From positions 2,418,001 through 2,482,000 of the forward strand of contig NZ_CP051684.1 of the NCBI RefSeq assembly GCF_012849375.1: a stretch of DNA of 64,000 nt, in the 5' to 3' direction. Source of the DNA: Duganella dendranthematis. Its GTDB lineage: Bacteria; Pseudomonadota; Gammaproteobacteria; Burkholderiales; Burkholderiaceae_D. The notes under the pieces are model-generated. The model was not told the DNA's origin. It did not search any database and worked only from the letters and a program-made list of their open reading frames with translations. The translations under genes were made by a program, and so were the position numbers. Of the stretch, positions 44,993 through 57,195 are shown piece by piece. How positions within the stretch are numbered: position 1 is the first letter of the stretch; each line of letters starts with the position of its first letter.

Positions 44993-45081
44993 CAGCCAAC
45001 AATATTTTTGCCTAAAAAAGTCGCAACACCAAAAAAACTCTATAATCTGACCTTGATCCCCTTCGCTTTAAATTCTCCACC

Positions 45082-47007
45082 ATGCTATTTCCTACGAAAT
45101 TCGACGTCATCGTTGTCGGCGGTGGTCATGCCGGTACCGAAGCTGCACTCGCTTCTGCCCGCATGGGCCAGAAGACGCTGCTGCTCACCCACAACATTGA
45201 GACGCTGGGTCAGATGTCGTGCAATCCCTCCATCGGCGGTATCGGCAAAGGCCATCTGGTCAAAGAAGTCGATGCGCTGGGCGGCGCCATGGCGATCGCT
45301 ACCGATGAATCGGGCATCCAGTTCCGCATCCTGAATTCCTCCAAAGGCCCGGCCGTACGCGCCACGCGCGCGCAAGCCGATCGTATCCTGTACAAGGCCG
45401 CCATCCGCGAGCGCCTGGAAAACCAACCTAACCTGTGGCTGTTCCAGCAGGCAGTGGACGACCTGATCGTGGAGGGCGACCGCGTGGTCGGCGCCGTTAC
45501 CCAGATCGGCCTGAAGTTCCTTGCGCCAGCGGTGGTGCTGACCGCCGGCACTTTCCTCGACGGTAAGATCCACGTCGGCCTGAACAGCTACTCGGGTGGC
45601 CGCGCCGGCGATCCGCCAGCCGTATCGCTGTCCGCGCGCCTGAAAGAATTGAAGCTGCCGCAAGGCCGTCTGAAGACCGGCACGCCGCCGCGCATCGACG
45701 GCCGCAGCATCGACTTTACGCAGATGACCGAACAGCCGGGCGACCTCGATCCGGTGCCGGTGTTCTCGGTGATGGGCAATGCCGCCATGCACCCTGAGCA
45801 AATGCCTTGCTGGATCACGCATACCAACCAGCAAACCCACGACATCATCCGTGGCGGCCTGGACCGCAGTCCGATGTACACCGGCGTGATCGAAGGCGTC
45901 GGCCCGCGTTATTGCCCGTCGATCGAAGACAAGATTCACCGCTTCGCGTCGAAGGAATCGCACCAGATTTTCCTGGAGCCGGAAGGCCTGACCACGCACG
46001 AATTCTATCCAAACGGCATCTCCACCAGCCTGCCGTTCGACGTGCAGATCGCGCTGGTGCGCTCGATGAAAGGCCTGGAAAACGCCCACATTCTGCGTCC
46101 TGGCTATGCGATTGAATACGATTACTTCGACCCGCGTGGCCTGAAAGCATCGCTGGAAACCAAGGCTATCAATGGCCTGTTTTTCGCCGGCCAGATCAAT
46201 GGCACCACCGGTTACGAAGAGGCTGCGGCACAAGGTCTGCTGGCCGGCGTCAACGCCGCGCTGCAAACTCAGGGCCGTGGAGCCTGGACGCCAGCCCGTT
46301 CGGAAGCCTATCTGGGCGTGATGGTAGACGACCTCGTCACGCAAGGCGTGATGGAGCCGTACCGCATGTTCACCAGCCGCGCCGAGTACCGCCTGAGCCT
46401 GCGCGAAGACAACGCCGACATGCGCCTGACCGAAATCGGCCGCAAGCTGGGCGTGGTTGGCGATGCGCAGTGGGAAGCCTTCGACCGCAAGCGCGAGTCG
46501 GTTGGCCGCGAACTGGAACGGCTGCGCTCCACGTGGGTGAACCCGCGCATCCTGGAAGCGGCTGAGTCCGAACGCGTGATTGGTCAGGCCATCGAGCGGG
46601 AGTATTCGTTGGCCGATTTGCTGCGCCGTCCCGGCGTTGCCTACGACACGCTGATGACGCTCAAAGGTACTGACGGCCGCGAGCTCGCAGGTCCGGGTGA
46701 GACTGATGAAGCGGTCAAGGAACAGATCGAAATTCAGCTCAAATACTCGGGCTATATTGATCGCCAGACCAAGGAAGTCGAGCGCCACGAGCACTACGAA
46801 AACCTGAAATTGCCGGAAGGTTTCAGCTATCTGGACATCACCGCGCTGTCGGTGGAAGTGCGCCAGAAGTTGCACGCGCAGCGTCCGGAAACGCTGGGCC
46901 AGGCATCGCGTATTTCTGGTGTGACGCCGGCGGCGATTTCGCTGCTGCTGGTACACCTGAAGAAGGCCGGATTCGGCGGTTTTTTGAATAAAGAAGAGGC
47001 AGCATGA
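45082..47007 (+). CDS. mnmG: tRNA uridine-5-carboxymethylaminomethyl(34) synthesis enzyme
   Basis: A 641-residue FAD protein that, with MnmE, modifies U34 of tRNAs reading split codon boxes. Seen: [20 protein letters not shown] dinucleotide-binding motif, the MnmG signature GPKYCPSI in the variant [15 protein letters not shown], and [15 protein letters not shown] near the middle. The C-terminal helical domain binds MnmE. It starts 90 bp after parS 2, overlaps rsmG by four bases (ATGA) and heads the mnmG-rsmG-parAB block. Confidence 0.98.
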   Translation: MLFPTKFDVIVVGGGHAGTEAALASARMGQKTLLLTHNIETLGQMSCNPSIGGIGKGHLVKEVDALGGAMAIATDESGIQFRILNSSKGPAVRATRAQADRILYKAAIRERLENQPNLWLFQQAVDDLIVEGDRVVGAVTQIGLKFLAPAVVLTAGTFLDGKIHVGLNSYSGGRAGDPPAVSLSARLKELKLPQGRLKTGTPPRIDGRSIDFTQMTEQPGDLDPVPVFSVMGNAAMHPEQMPCWITHTNQQTHDIIRGGLDRSPMYTGVIEGVGPRYCPSIEDKIHRFASKESHQIFLEPEGLTTHEFYPNGISTSLPFDVQIALVRSMKGLENAHILRPGYAIEYDYFDPRGLKASLETKAINGLFFAGQINGTTGYEEAAAQGLLAGVNAALQTQGRGAWTPARSEAYLGVMVDDLVTQGVMEPYRMFTSRAEYRLSLREDNADMRLTEIGRKLGVVGDAQWEAFDRKRESVGRELERLRSTWVNPRILEAAESERVIGQAIEREYSLADLLRRPGVAYDTLMTLKGTDGRELAGPGETDEAVKEQIEIQLKYSGYIDRQTKEVERHEHYENLKLPEGFSYLDITALSVEVRQKLHAQRPETLGQASRISGVTPAAISLLLVHLKKAGFGGFLNKEEAA

Positions 47008-47666
47008 AGGTGTTTAACCGCGAAGTAGTAGCGGATGTTCTGAAACAAGGCATCAAGCAGCTGCCCTTGCAGCTGAGCGAGGAACAGGTAGAAAAGCTGC
47101 TGGACTACCTGGCCCTGCTGAACAAGTGGAATTCGGTCTACAACCTGACCTCGGTGCGCGACCCCATGGAAATGGTCAAGCTGCACCTGCTGGACTCGCT
47201 GGCGGCCGTTCCGGCGTTCGCGGGGGCGTCAAATGTACTGGATGTCGGGGCAGGGGGCGGATTGCCGGGCGTGGTGCTGGCGATTAGCCGGCCGGATATG
47301 AAATTGTCGATGATCGACACGGTGCACAAGAAGACCGCCTTCCTCAATCAGGTGAAGGCGGAGCTGGAACTGGGCAATGTGACGGTGTACACCAAAAAGG
47401 TGCAGGAGCTGGAAGTGAAGACCAAGTTCGACGTCATCACCTCCCGGGCGTTCGCCGACCTGTCGGACTTCGTCAACTGGTCCGGGCACCTGCTGGCGGA
47501 GGGCGGCCAGTTCATCGCCTTGAAAGGCACGGCGCCGGCGGAGGAGCGAGAGCGACTGCCAGCACCATGGAAAGTGCAGAAACTGGAGCCTTTGGCAGTG
47601 CCGGGGCTGGACGCAGAACGCCACCTGGTATTCATCCAGGCTGATGAAAACGCAGAAACAGTATAA
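47004..47666 (+). CDS. rsmG: 16S rRNA (guanine(527)-N(7))-methyltransferase
   Basis: A 220-residue SAM methyltransferase acting on G527 of 16S rRNA; its loss gives low-level streptomycin resistance in other bacteria. Seen: [30 protein letters not shown] and the SAM motif [17 protein letters not shown], then TSRAFADL. It overlaps mnmG in ATGA. Its last codon falls inside the first palindrome of the array before parA. Confidence 0.97.
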   Translation: MKVFNREVVADVLKQGIKQLPLQLSEEQVEKLLDYLALLNKWNSVYNLTSVRDPMEMVKLHLLDSLAAVPAFAGASNVLDVGAGGGLPGVVLAISRPDMKLSMIDTVHKKTAFLNQVKAELELGNVTVYTKKVQELEVKTKFDVITSRAFADLSDFVNWSGHLLAEGGQFIALKGTAPAEERERLPAPWKVQKLEPLAVPGLDAERHLVFIQADENAETV

Positions 47667-47740
47667 ACGGTTTATACGGTATAAATGGTTTATATCAAAT
47701 AAATAGTATAAATCGTTTATATCGTTTATACCGTATAAAT
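47661..47740. repeat. array of four 17-bp GTATAAA/TTTATAC palindromes before parA
   Basis: Four 17-bp palindromes or near-palindromes with half-site GTATAAA occupy 47661-47677, 47679-47695, 47706-47722 and 47724-47740. Centres are at 47669, 47687, 47714 and 47732, spaced 18, 27 and 18. The first is perfect apart from its centre base (GTATAAACGGTTTATAC). The array ends 28 bp before the parA ATG. It could be the parA operator, a promoter with cooperative repressor binding, or an easily melted element. Confidence 0.75.
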
Positions 47741-47768
47741 CAAAAGCATCAACACACATAAGAATTAC

Positions 47769-48539
47769 ATGGCAAAAATTTTTTGCGTAGCAAATCAAAA
47801 GGGCGGCGTAGGCAAGACCACCACCACAGTCAACCTGGCCGCCGGTTTGGCAAAACTGGATCAGCGCGTATTGCTGGTCGATCTAGACCCGCAGGGCAAT
47901 GCCACCATGGGTGCCGGCATTAACAAGGCGGGCCTGCCTTCCTCGACCTATGAAGTGTTGCTCGGCACCGCCGACGTGGCCACCGCGCGCCAGCGTTCGG
48001 AGCCGGGGCACTTCGACGTGCTGCCGTCCAATCGTGAGCTGGCCGGCGCCGAAGTCGAGATGGTGGAACTGGACAACCGCGAACGCCGCCTCAAGGACGC
48101 GCTGGCGGCTGTGGATAAGCAGTACGATTTCATTCTGATCGACTGCCCGCCGGCGCTGTCGATGCTGACGCTGAACGGCCTGTGCGCCGCGCACGGCGTG
48201 ATCATCCCGATGCAGTGCGAGTACTACGCGCTGGAAGGGTTGTCCGATCTGGTCAACACCATCAAGAAGGTGCACGCCAACCTGAACCCGGACCTGAAGA
48301 TTATCGGCCTGTTGCGCGTGATGTTCGATCCGCGCATGACGCTGTCGCAGCAGGTGTCGGCGCAGCTGGAGCAGCACTTCGGCGACAAAGTCTTCAAGAC
48401 CATCATCCCGCGCAATGTGCGCCTGGCGGAAGCGCCGTCGTACGGCGTACCGGGCGTCACCTTCGATCCGACCTCCAAGGGTGCGCAGGCGTATATCGCC
48501 TTCGGCGCCGAGATGGTCAAGCGCATCAAGAAAATGTAA
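47769..48539 (+). CDS. parA: chromosome partitioning ATPase ParA
   Basis: A 256-residue deviant Walker-type ATPase that moves ParB-parS complexes away from the pole. Seen: ANQKGGVGKTTTTVNLAAGL (deviant Walker A), LVDLDPQGNATMG (Walker A') and ILIDCPPALSMLTLNGL (Walker B). It lacks the N-terminal helix-turn-helix of plasmid type Ia ParA, so a bare chromosomal Soj type. It precedes parB by 19 bases and follows a palindrome array. Confidence 0.98.
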   Translation: MAKIFCVANQKGGVGKTTTTVNLAAGLAKLDQRVLLVDLDPQGNATMGAGINKAGLPSSTYEVLLGTADVATARQRSEPGHFDVLPSNRELAGAEVEMVELDNRERRLKDALAAVDKQYDFILIDCPPALSMLTLNGLCAAHGVIIPMQCEYYALEGLSDLVNTIKKVHANLNPDLKIIGLLRVMFDPRMTLSQQVSAQLEQHFGDKVFKTIIPRNVRLAEAPSYGVPGVTFDPTSKGAQAYIAFGAEMVKRIKKM

Positions 48540-48558
48540 GGCATAGGTAGGCACATAC

Positions 48559-49428
48559 ATGGCAACTAAAAAATTCAAAGGCCTGGGTCGCGGCCTGGAC
48601 GCGCTGCTTGGCGGCGATAGCGATCTGACCACGGCGGACGCCAACACGCCGTCCGAACTGCCAGTGAGCAAAATGCAGGCTGGTAAATATCAGCCGCGTA
48701 CCCGCATGGACGAAGGTGGCCTGCAAGAGCTGGCCGCCTCGATCAAAACCCAGGGCATCATGCAGCCTATCCTGGTGCGTCCGGTCGGCAAGGACAAATA
48801 CGAGATCATCGCCGGCGAACGCCGCTTCCGCGCCGCCCAGCTGGCTGGACTGGACATGCTGCCGGTCCTGGTGCGCGATGTCGACGATCAGGCCGCCGCC
48901 GCCATGGCGCTGATCGAGAACATGCAGCGCGAGGATCTGAATCCGCTGGAAGAGGCGCAGGGCATCCACCGCCTGATCACCGACTTCAGCTTCACCCACG
49001 AGCAGGCGGCCACGGCGGTCGGCCGCTCGCGCAGCGCGGTGTCCAACCTGCTGCGCCTGATGAACCTGGCGTCGCCGGTGCAAACCATGCTGATGGCCGG
49101 CGATATCGACATGGGCCACGCGCGCGCGCTGCTGTCGGTCGACGCCGCCACCCAGATCAACCTCGCCAACATGGTGGTTGCCAAAAGGTTATCGGTGCGC
49201 GAAACCGAGAAACTGGTTTCCAAAACCTTGGAAGAACTGCAAGCTTCGCCAAAAGAAGCCCGCGTCAAGGAAAAGTCCGGCGACATCTCGCGCCTGGAAG
49301 AAGAGCTGTCCGACAAGCTGGCCACGCCGGTGGTCTTCAAGATGGGCGCCAAAGGCCGCGGCCAGATGATCATCGATTTTGCCGACCTCGACATCCTCGA
49401 CGGCGTCCTCGCCCGCCTGCGCGCCTAG
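48559..49428 (+). CDS. parB: chromosome partitioning protein ParB
   Basis: A 289-residue parS-binding CTPase. N-terminal CTP-binding domain with the box II motif GERRFR (86-91), central helix-turn-helix (QAATAVGRSRSAVSNLLRL seen around 151-170), and a C-terminal dimerisation domain ending in DLDILDGVLARLRA. The two parS sites upstream of mnmG are its expected nucleation sites. It is the last gene before a hairpin and the atp operon. Confidence 0.98.
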   Translation: MATKKFKGLGRGLDALLGGDSDLTTADANTPSELPVSKMQAGKYQPRTRMDEGGLQELAASIKTQGIMQPILVRPVGKDKYEIIAGERRFRAAQLAGLDMLPVLVRDVDDQAAAAMALIENMQREDLNPLEEAQGIHRLITDFSFTHEQAATAVGRSRSAVSNLLRLMNLASPVQTMLMAGDIDMGHARALLSVDAATQINLANMVVAKRLSVRETEKLVSKTLEELQASPKEARVKEKSGDISRLEEELSDKLATPVVFKMGAKGRGQMIIDFADLDILDGVLARLRA

Positions 49429-49441
49429 CGCACTAAACACG

Positions 49442-49476
49442 CCAAGTTGGAAAACGTCTAACTGATTCCAACTTGG
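49442..49476. terminator. inverted repeat after parB
   Basis: A perfect 11-bp inverted repeat (CCAAGTTGGAA at 49442-49452, TTCCAACTTGG at 49466-49476, 13-base loop) without a T-run lies between parB and the atp operon. It may be a weak terminator or an operator for the atp promoter, which must lie in 49477-49610. Confidence 0.5.
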
Positions 49477-49620
49477 TGCAATGACAGCGGAAATGTTTCT
49501 AAAAGCGTCTCATTCGTGCACTAAATGCTCTGCTGCGGTGCAGCATGTTTGACGTGATACATGAAAGACACATATAATCACGCGTCTTTGGGGTTTAATC
49601 GGTTTTTAAGGAGGCTCGCA

Positions 49621-49986
49621 GTGACTGTTTTGTCGAGCAATTCCAGACCGATGTTCCGAGTCGTCGCCCTCCAGTTCGCTATCGTGACTGGTTTCGCCTT
49701 GCTCGCCTGGAATATTGGCGGAGTAAACAAAGCTTGGTCGGCCGCCTATGGCGGAGCAATCGCAGTCATCGGGAGTCTGATGTACGCGATGATTGTTGCG
49801 GGCGGAACAAATGATGCCAAAAAAGCTTTTCGCGCGCATGTGCGCGCCGAAGTGACAAAAATATTTATCACGGTAGTGCTGTTTATTGTCGCGCTAGCGT
49901 TGTTTCAGTCGGCCTCATGGTTATGGCTGATCTTGGGTTTCGCGGTGGCAACCTTGGCATACTGGTTTTCACTGCTCGCAATTTAA
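49621..49986 (+). CDS. atpI: ATP synthase assembly protein I
   Basis: A 121-residue inner-membrane protein with four hydrophobic segments, a chaperone for assembly of the c-ring. The start is GTG at 49621, with GGAGG eight bases upstream; an in-frame ATG at 49561 lacks such a site. It leads the atp operon 21 bases before atpB, as in most proteobacteria. Confidence 0.9.
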   Translation: MTVLSSNSRPMFRVVALQFAIVTGFALLAWNIGGVNKAWSAAYGGAIAVIGSLMYAMIVAGGTNDAKKAFRAHVRAEVTKIFITVVLFIVALALFQSASWLWLILGFAVATLAYWFSLLAI

Positions 49987-50802
<816 letters not shown>

Positions 50803-50843
50803 ATTTTCGTTTTTAACTTTTTAGTATCTGTAGTCTTTTTTAA

Positions 50844-51140
<297 letters not shown>

Positions 51141-51182
51141 TCTGCTCCACCCTAGGAGAAACTTTTAGTTAGGAGCAAAGGT

Positions 51183-51653
51183 ATGGACATCAATATGTCT
51201 CTCATCGGTCAGATGATCACCTTCGCGGTGCTGGTCTGGGTGTCGATGAAGTTCGTATTTCCATCGCTGAATGCAGCGTTGGATGAGCGTGCCAAGCGTA
51301 TCGCTGATGGTCTGGCCGCTGCCGACCAAGGTCAGCAAGCAATGGTGGTCGCGGAAAAACGCGCCGCCGAAGCGCTGTCCGGTGCACGCGAAGAAGCTTC
51401 GCAACGCGTTGCCGACGCTGAAAAGCGCGCGCAACTGGTAGCCGAAGAAATCAAAGCGAATGCACAAGCTGAAGCGGACCGCATCATTGCGCAAGCCAAG
51501 GCTGAAGCCGAGCAGCAACTGGCCAAGGCGCGCGAAGCGCTGCGCGCTCAGGTGGCTGACCTGGCTGTGAAGGGCGCCGAGCAAATCCTCAAGCGCGAAG
51601 TCAACGCCTCGGCTCACGCCGATCTGTTGTCGCGCCTGGCTGTCGAGCTGTAA
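51183..51653 (+). CDS. atpF: F1Fo ATP synthase subunit b
   Basis: A 156-residue peripheral stalk protein: one N-terminal membrane helix ([20 protein letters not shown]) followed by a long charged, alanine-rich coiled coil to the C-terminus, about 130 residues, as in E. coli b. It is followed two bases later by atpH. Confidence 0.98.
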   Translation: MDINMSLIGQMITFAVLVWVSMKFVFPSLNAALDERAKRIADGLAAADQGQQAMVVAEKRAAEALSGAREEASQRVADAEKRAQLVAEEIKANAQAEADRIIAQAKAEAEQQLAKAREALRAQVADLAVKGAEQILKREVNASAHADLLSRLAVEL

Positions 51654-51655
51654 TC

Positions 51656-52201
51656 ATGGCAGAAAACGCAACCGTCGCCCGTCCCTACGCGGAAGCTTTG
51701 TTCCGCGTAGCCCAAGCAGGTAAGGAATCGTTCAACCTCGCGGCGTGGGCCGAACTGGTGGCCGAACTGGCCCAGATCGCATCCCACCCCGAGGTGCAAG
51801 CATTCGCCCGCAACCCGAAAGCGTCGGACAGCGATATCGTCGCCGCCTTCAAGGCCCTGGTGAAAACCCCGGTCAACACGGAAGCCACTAACTTCCTGTC
51901 GATGCTGGTGGAAAATGGCCGTATCAGTCTGCTGCCGGAAATCGGCACGCAATTCCTGGCGTTGAAAAACGCCGCGGAAGGCGCCGCAGACGCCGAGATC
52001 ACCAGCGCCTTCGAACTGGACGCCGCGCAAGTGAGCACGCTGATCGCTACGCTGGAAAAGAAATTCAGCCGCAAGCTGAACCCGGTTGTAACCGTGGACC
52101 CAGCCCTGATCGGCGGTGTACGCGTGGTGGTCGGTGACGAAGTGCTGGACACTTCGGTGCGCGCCAAGCTGCAGCAAATGCGTGTTGCACTGGTCGCTTA
52201 A
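51656..52201 (+). CDS. atpH: F1Fo ATP synthase subunit delta
   Basis: A 181-residue stalk protein that joins subunit b to the alpha3beta3 head. Seen: [14 protein letters not shown] at the N-terminus and the C-terminal [19 protein letters not shown] with [13 protein letters not shown], typical of OSCP/delta. Two bases separate it from atpF. Confidence 0.97.
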   Translation: MAENATVARPYAEALFRVAQAGKESFNLAAWAELVAELAQIASHPEVQAFARNPKASDSDIVAAFKALVKTPVNTEATNFLSMLVENGRISLLPEIGTQFLALKNAAEGAADAEITSAFELDAAQVSTLIATLEKKFSRKLNPVVTVDPALIGGVRVVVGDEVLDTSVRAKLQQMRVALVA

Positions 52202-52268
52202 TCTGCGGCCGGCTTAGAACAGATTCTTCATCTCGCGCAAGCTGAGAGAAACACTTTTAGGAGTTAGT

Positions 52269-53810
52269 ATGCAACTCAACCCATCTGAAATCAGCGAGCT
52301 GATCAAGAGCCGTATCGAAGGCCTTGATGGTGGCGCTGAAGTACGTAACCAAGGCACGGTTATTTCCGTCGCCGACGGTATCGTCCGTATCCACGGCCTG
52401 TCGGACGTGATGCAAGGCGAGATGCTGGAATTCCCAGGCAACACCTTCGGCCTGGCCATGAATCTGGAACGTGATTCGGTCGGTTCCGTGATCCTGGGTG
52501 CTTACGAGCACATCTCGGAAGGCGACACCGTCAAAACCACCGGCCGTATTCTGGAAGTGCCAGTCGGTCCGGAACTGCGTGGCCGCGTGGTCAACGCCCT
52601 GGGCCAGCCGATCGACGGCAAAGGCGCCATCGCTACCAAGCTGACCTCGCCAATCGAAAAGATTGCCCCAGGCGTGATCGCCCGTGAGTCCGTCTCGCAG
52701 CCAATGCAGACCGGCCTGAAATCGATCGATGCGATGGTACCAATCGGCCGTGGCCAGCGCGAGCTGATCATTGGCGACCGCCAGACCGGTAAATCGGCTG
52801 TGGCGGTGGATGCGATCATCAACCAAAAAGGCCAGGGCATGACGTGTATCTACGTCGCCATCGGTCAAAAAGCCTCGACCATCAAGAACATCGTGCGCTC
52901 GCTGGAAGAGCACGGCGCGCTGGAGTACACCATCGTGGTCGCCGCTTCGGCGTCGGAATCGGCTGCCATGCAGTACATTTCGGCCTACTCGGGTTGCACC
53001 ATGGGCGAATACTTCCGCGACCGCGGTGAAGATGCGCTGATCGTCTACGATGACCTGTCGAAGCAAGCTGTTGCTTACCGTCAGATCTCGCTGCTGCTGC
53101 GCCGTCCACCAGGCCGCGAAGCGTACCCAGGCGACGTGTTCTACCTGCACAGCCGTCTGCTGGAACGCGCAGCCCGCGTCAACGCCGACTACGTCGAAGC
53201 CTTCACCAAGGGTGAAGTCAAAGGCAAGACCGGTTCGCTGACCGCACTGCCGATCATCGAAACCCAGGCGGGTGACGTCTCGGCCTTCGTGCCGACCAAC
53301 GTGATTTCGATTACCGACGGCCAGATCTTCCTGGAAACCTCGCTGTTCAACGCCGGTATCCGTCCTGCGATTAACGCCGGTATCTCGGTGTCGCGCGTTG
53401 GTGGTGCTGCTCAGACCAAGGTCATCAAAAACCTGTCGGGCGGTATCCGTACCGACCTGGCCCAGTACCGTGAACTGGCTGCGTTCGCGCAGTTCGCTTC
53501 GGACCTGGACGAGTCGACCCGCAAGCAGCTGGACCGCGGCGCCCGCGTGACCGAACTGCTGAAACAGAAACAGTACTCGCCACTGTCGATCTCCCTGATG
53601 GCCGCTTCGCTGTTCGCAGTGAACAAGGGCTACCTGGATGATGTCGAAGTCAAGAAAGTGCTGTCGTTCGAAGCCGGCCTGCATGCGTACCTGAAGACCA
53701 AACAAGCTGACCTGCTGTCGAAGATTGAATCGTCGAAGCAACTGGACAAAGACGGCGAAGCAACGCTGTCGGCCGCCATTGCCGACTTCAAGAAATCCGG
53801 CGCATTTTAA
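52269..53810 (+). CDS. atpA: F1Fo ATP synthase subunit alpha
   Basis: A 513-residue non-catalytic nucleotide-binding subunit of F1. Seen: P-loop [15 protein letters not shown] and the alpha signature in [18 protein letters not shown]-terminal beta-barrel (about 1-95) and C-terminal helical domain follow the standard order. Length equals that of E. coli AtpA. TTTTAGGAGTT precedes the ATG. A strong hairpin separates it from atpG. Confidence 0.98.
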   Translation: MQLNPSEISELIKSRIEGLDGGAEVRNQGTVISVADGIVRIHGLSDVMQGEMLEFPGNTFGLAMNLERDSVGSVILGAYEHISEGDTVKTTGRILEVPVGPELRGRVVNALGQPIDGKGAIATKLTSPIEKIAPGVIARESVSQPMQTGLKSIDAMVPIGRGQRELIIGDRQTGKSAVAVDAIINQKGQGMTCIYVAIGQKASTIKNIVRSLEEHGALEYTIVVAASASESAAMQYISAYSGCTMGEYFRDRGEDALIVYDDLSKQAVAYRQISLLLRRPPGREAYPGDVFYLHSRLLERAARVNADYVEAFTKGEVKGKTGSLTALPIIETQAGDVSAFVPTNVISITDGQIFLETSLFNAGIRPAINAGISVSRVGGAAQTKVIKNLSGGIRTDLAQYRELAAFAQFASDLDESTRKQLDRGARVTELLKQKQYSPLSISLMAASLFAVNKGYLDDVEVKKVLSFEAGLHAYLKTKQADLLSKIESSKQLDKDGEATLSAAIADFKKSGAF

Positions 53811-53817
53811 GGTGCTT

Positions 53818-53843
53818 GGCGCTCCGGGACACCCGGGAGCGCC
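53818..53843 (+). other. intercistronic hairpin between atpA and atpG
   Basis: GGCGCTCC (53818-53825) pairs with GGAGCGCC (53836-53843), extended by three further G-C pairs toward the loop with one bulge. No T-run follows, so it is more likely an mRNA processing or stability element than a terminator. Confidence 0.6.
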
Positions 53844-53868
53844 GTCAGCGCAGAAGGAGTAAGGACTC

Positions 53869-54744
53869 ATGGCAGTAGGCAAAGAGATACGTGGCAAGAT
53901 CAAAAGCGTAGAAAATACGAAGAAGATCACCAAGGCGATGGAAATGGTTGCCGCATCGAAAATGCGCAAAGCGCAGGATCGTATGCGCGCCGCCCGTCCC
54001 TACAGTGAGAAAGTTCGTAACATCGCTGCAAATCTGGCCAACGCAAACCCAGAGTACACGCACCCGTTCCTGGCCGATGAAGCCAAGGAAACGGCGAAGG
54101 CGATTGGTTTCATCGTGGTCACGACCGACAAAGGTCTGTGCGGCGGCATGAACACCAATATCCTGCGTCTGGTGACGAACAAATCGCGTGAGCTGGAAGC
54201 CGCTGGCAACAAGATTGCTGCAGTGGCGATTGGTAATAAAGGTTTGGGTTTCCTGAATCGCGTCGGCGTGCCGGTGGTGGCGCAAGTCACCCAGATCGGC
54301 GACACCCCGCACCTGGAAAAACTGATCGGCCCGGTAAAAGTCATGCTGGAAAAGTTCCAGAATGGCGAGGTCGATGCGGTTTACCTGTGCTACACCAAGT
54401 TCATCAACACGATGAAACAGGAACCGGTGGTCCAGCAATTGCTGCCCCTGCCGGCTGCAACCAAGCAGGCTGACGCAGGTAATCACAACTGGGATTACAT
54501 CTACGAGCCGGATGCAGCGACTGTCATCGACGAACTGCTGGAGCGCTATGTAGAAGCGCTGGTGTACCAGTCGGTGGCGGAAAACCTGGCGTCCGAGCAA
54601 TCGGCGCGGATGGTGGCGATGAAGGCGGCCAGCGACAACGCGGGTAGCGTGATCGGCGAATTGAAGCTGATCTACAACAAGACCCGCCAGGCTGCAATTA
54701 CCAAAGAACTCTCCGAAATCGTCGCCGGTGCGGCAGCGGTTTAA
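53869..54744 (+). CDS. atpG: F1Fo ATP synthase subunit gamma
   Basis: A 291-residue central rotor shaft. N- and C-terminal helices form the coiled coil: start [20 protein letters not shown] with MEMVAASKM, and end NSTRQAAIT-type sequence ([20 protein letters not shown]). The central Rossmann-like part has [20 protein letters not shown] precedes the ATG. Confidence 0.98.
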   Translation: MAVGKEIRGKIKSVENTKKITKAMEMVAASKMRKAQDRMRAARPYSEKVRNIAANLANANPEYTHPFLADEAKETAKAIGFIVVTTDKGLCGGMNTNILRLVTNKSRELEAAGNKIAAVAIGNKGLGFLNRVGVPVVAQVTQIGDTPHLEKLIGPVKVMLEKFQNGEVDAVYLCYTKFINTMKQEPVVQQLLPLPAATKQADAGNHNWDYIYEPDAATVIDELLERYVEALVYQSVAENLASEQSARMVAMKAASDNAGSVIGELKLIYNKTRQAAITKELSEIVAGAAAV

Positions 54745-56175
<1,431 letters not shown>

Positions 56176-56233
56176 TTGTTTGAGTTGTTCGCCTCCGCTG
56201 TAAAGCGGGGGCGTTCTACCCGATAGGACACAC

Positions 56234-56656
56234 ATGGCAAACACTATTCACGTTGACGTGGTTTCGGCAGAGGAGTTGATCTACTCTGGCGAAGCCGAAT
56301 TCGTCGCGTTGCCGGGTGAGCAGGGCGAGCTGGGTATCTACCCGAAGCACACGCCGCTGATTACCCGCATCCGTCCGGGCGCGGTGCGCATCCAGGTTCC
56401 AGGCCAGGCTGAAGAAGAATTCGTCTTCGTCGCCGGCGGCCTGCTGGAAGTGCAGCCTGGCGCGGTGACGGTGCTGGCGGATACCGCGATTCGCGGCAAG
56501 GATCTGGACGAAGCCAAAGCATCGGCCGCCAAGAAACGCGCTGAAGAAACGCTGGCCAACAACAGCTCCGGCATCGACTACGCGAAAGCGCAAGCCGAAC
56601 TGGCAGCGGCCATCGGCCAGCTGGCAGCCATCGCCAAACTGCGCGCGAAGCACTAA
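56234..56656 (+). CDS. atpC: F1Fo ATP synthase subunit epsilon
   Basis: A 140-residue regulatory subunit: beta-sandwich (about 1-85: [35 protein letters not shown]) and two C-terminal helices (about 90-138) that can inhibit ATP hydrolysis. It is the last gene of the complete atpIBEFHAGDC operon and is followed by a terminator. Confidence 0.97.
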   Translation: MANTIHVDVVSAEELIYSGEAEFVALPGEQGELGIYPKHTPLITRIRPGAVRIQVPGQAEEEFVFVAGGLLEVQPGAVTVLADTAIRGKDLDEAKASAAKKRAEETLANNSSGIDYAKAQAELAAAIGQLAAIAKLRAKH

Positions 56657-56679
56657 GCAACGCAACCCGGTAGCACAGC

Positions 56680-56708
56680 AAAAAGGCAGCCTCGGCTGCC
56701 TTTTTTTA
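56680..56708 (+). terminator. atp operon rho-independent terminator
   Basis: GGCAGC, loop CTCG, GCTGCC (56685-56700), preceded by A-run and followed by seven T. It may also end the minus-strand remnant that follows. Confidence 0.9.
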
Positions 56709-56712
56709 TTGC

Positions 56713-56850
56713 TTATGATCGAAGTTCGATCAGCGTACACGGCCGAACAGCAGAAAGTTCTGATTTGAAGACCGTGCTGACCTGATGCCCTATCAGCTCA
56801 TTGGCCAATCGTCGCGGTAGCGACTCATCTAGCAGAATACGCTTGTTCAG
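56713..56850 (-). pseudogene. DUF5615 PIN-like toxin remnant
   Basis: Directly downstream of and overlapping the DUF433 gene, the minus strand reads RILLDESLPRRLANELIGHQ and VSTV, the N-terminus of DUF5615 PIN-like toxins. It then departs from the family and stops after 45 codons instead of about 110. No ATG, GTG or TTG begins the frame; only a CTG at 56850 follows an upstream stop. The catalytic acidic residues further on are absent, so the toxin is inactivated. Confidence 0.65.
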
Positions 56851-57046
56851 CGGTCAACCGCTCAGCGATTTCGAGTGCGCCAATCGCAGAGTTTTTCGTT
56901 ACTGAAGGAAAATCATCTAGAAAGCTCTCGATAGATTCGCCAGCTTTGAGATAGTCGAATAGCGCGGCCAGTGGGACGCTTGTGCCCACAAAAACTGGTG
57001 CGCCACTATAAATCTCCGGATGACAATGGATAATTGAGGCAGTCAT
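56825..57046 (-). CDS. DUF433 domain antitoxin-like protein
   Basis: A 73-residue DUF433 protein with a winged-helix fold. Seen: HPEIYSGAPVFVGTSVPLAA, then LFDYLKAGESIESFLDDFPS, which is the family core. DUF433 genes usually form an operon with a DUF5615 PIN-like toxin. Here only a truncated toxin frame follows. GAGGAAATT precedes the ATG. Its partner lost, this may be a solitary antitoxin. Confidence 0.85.
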   Translation of the reverse strand: MTASIIHCHPEIYSGAPVFVGTSVPLAALFDYLKAGESIESFLDDFPSVTKNSAIGALEIAERLTAEQAYSAR

Positions 57047-57195
57047 AATTTCCTCGCTTAAGTGGTTCTATGCCGTTTAAGTATAGTCCATACGCTTTCC
57101 AAACTGCTTGCGCTGCTAGGTCTGTCGGAAAAAGACCGTAGCGTGGAACTTGTGTCTGACCTAGGTTTTGGTCAAAAGCGGCATGCACCCCGACC

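Noticed and set aside
45085..46956. Minus-strand open frame opposite mnmG
   Set aside because: Antisense of a universally conserved gene; no family features.
52257..53969. Minus-strand open frame opposite atpA
   Set aside because: Antisense shadow; the same effect is seen opposite atpD and the TonB receptor.
57047..57195. Minus-strand frame between the AraC gene and DUF433 with a readable tail
   Set aside because: It continues an out-of-frame stretch of the AraC gene and has no start or motif of its own.
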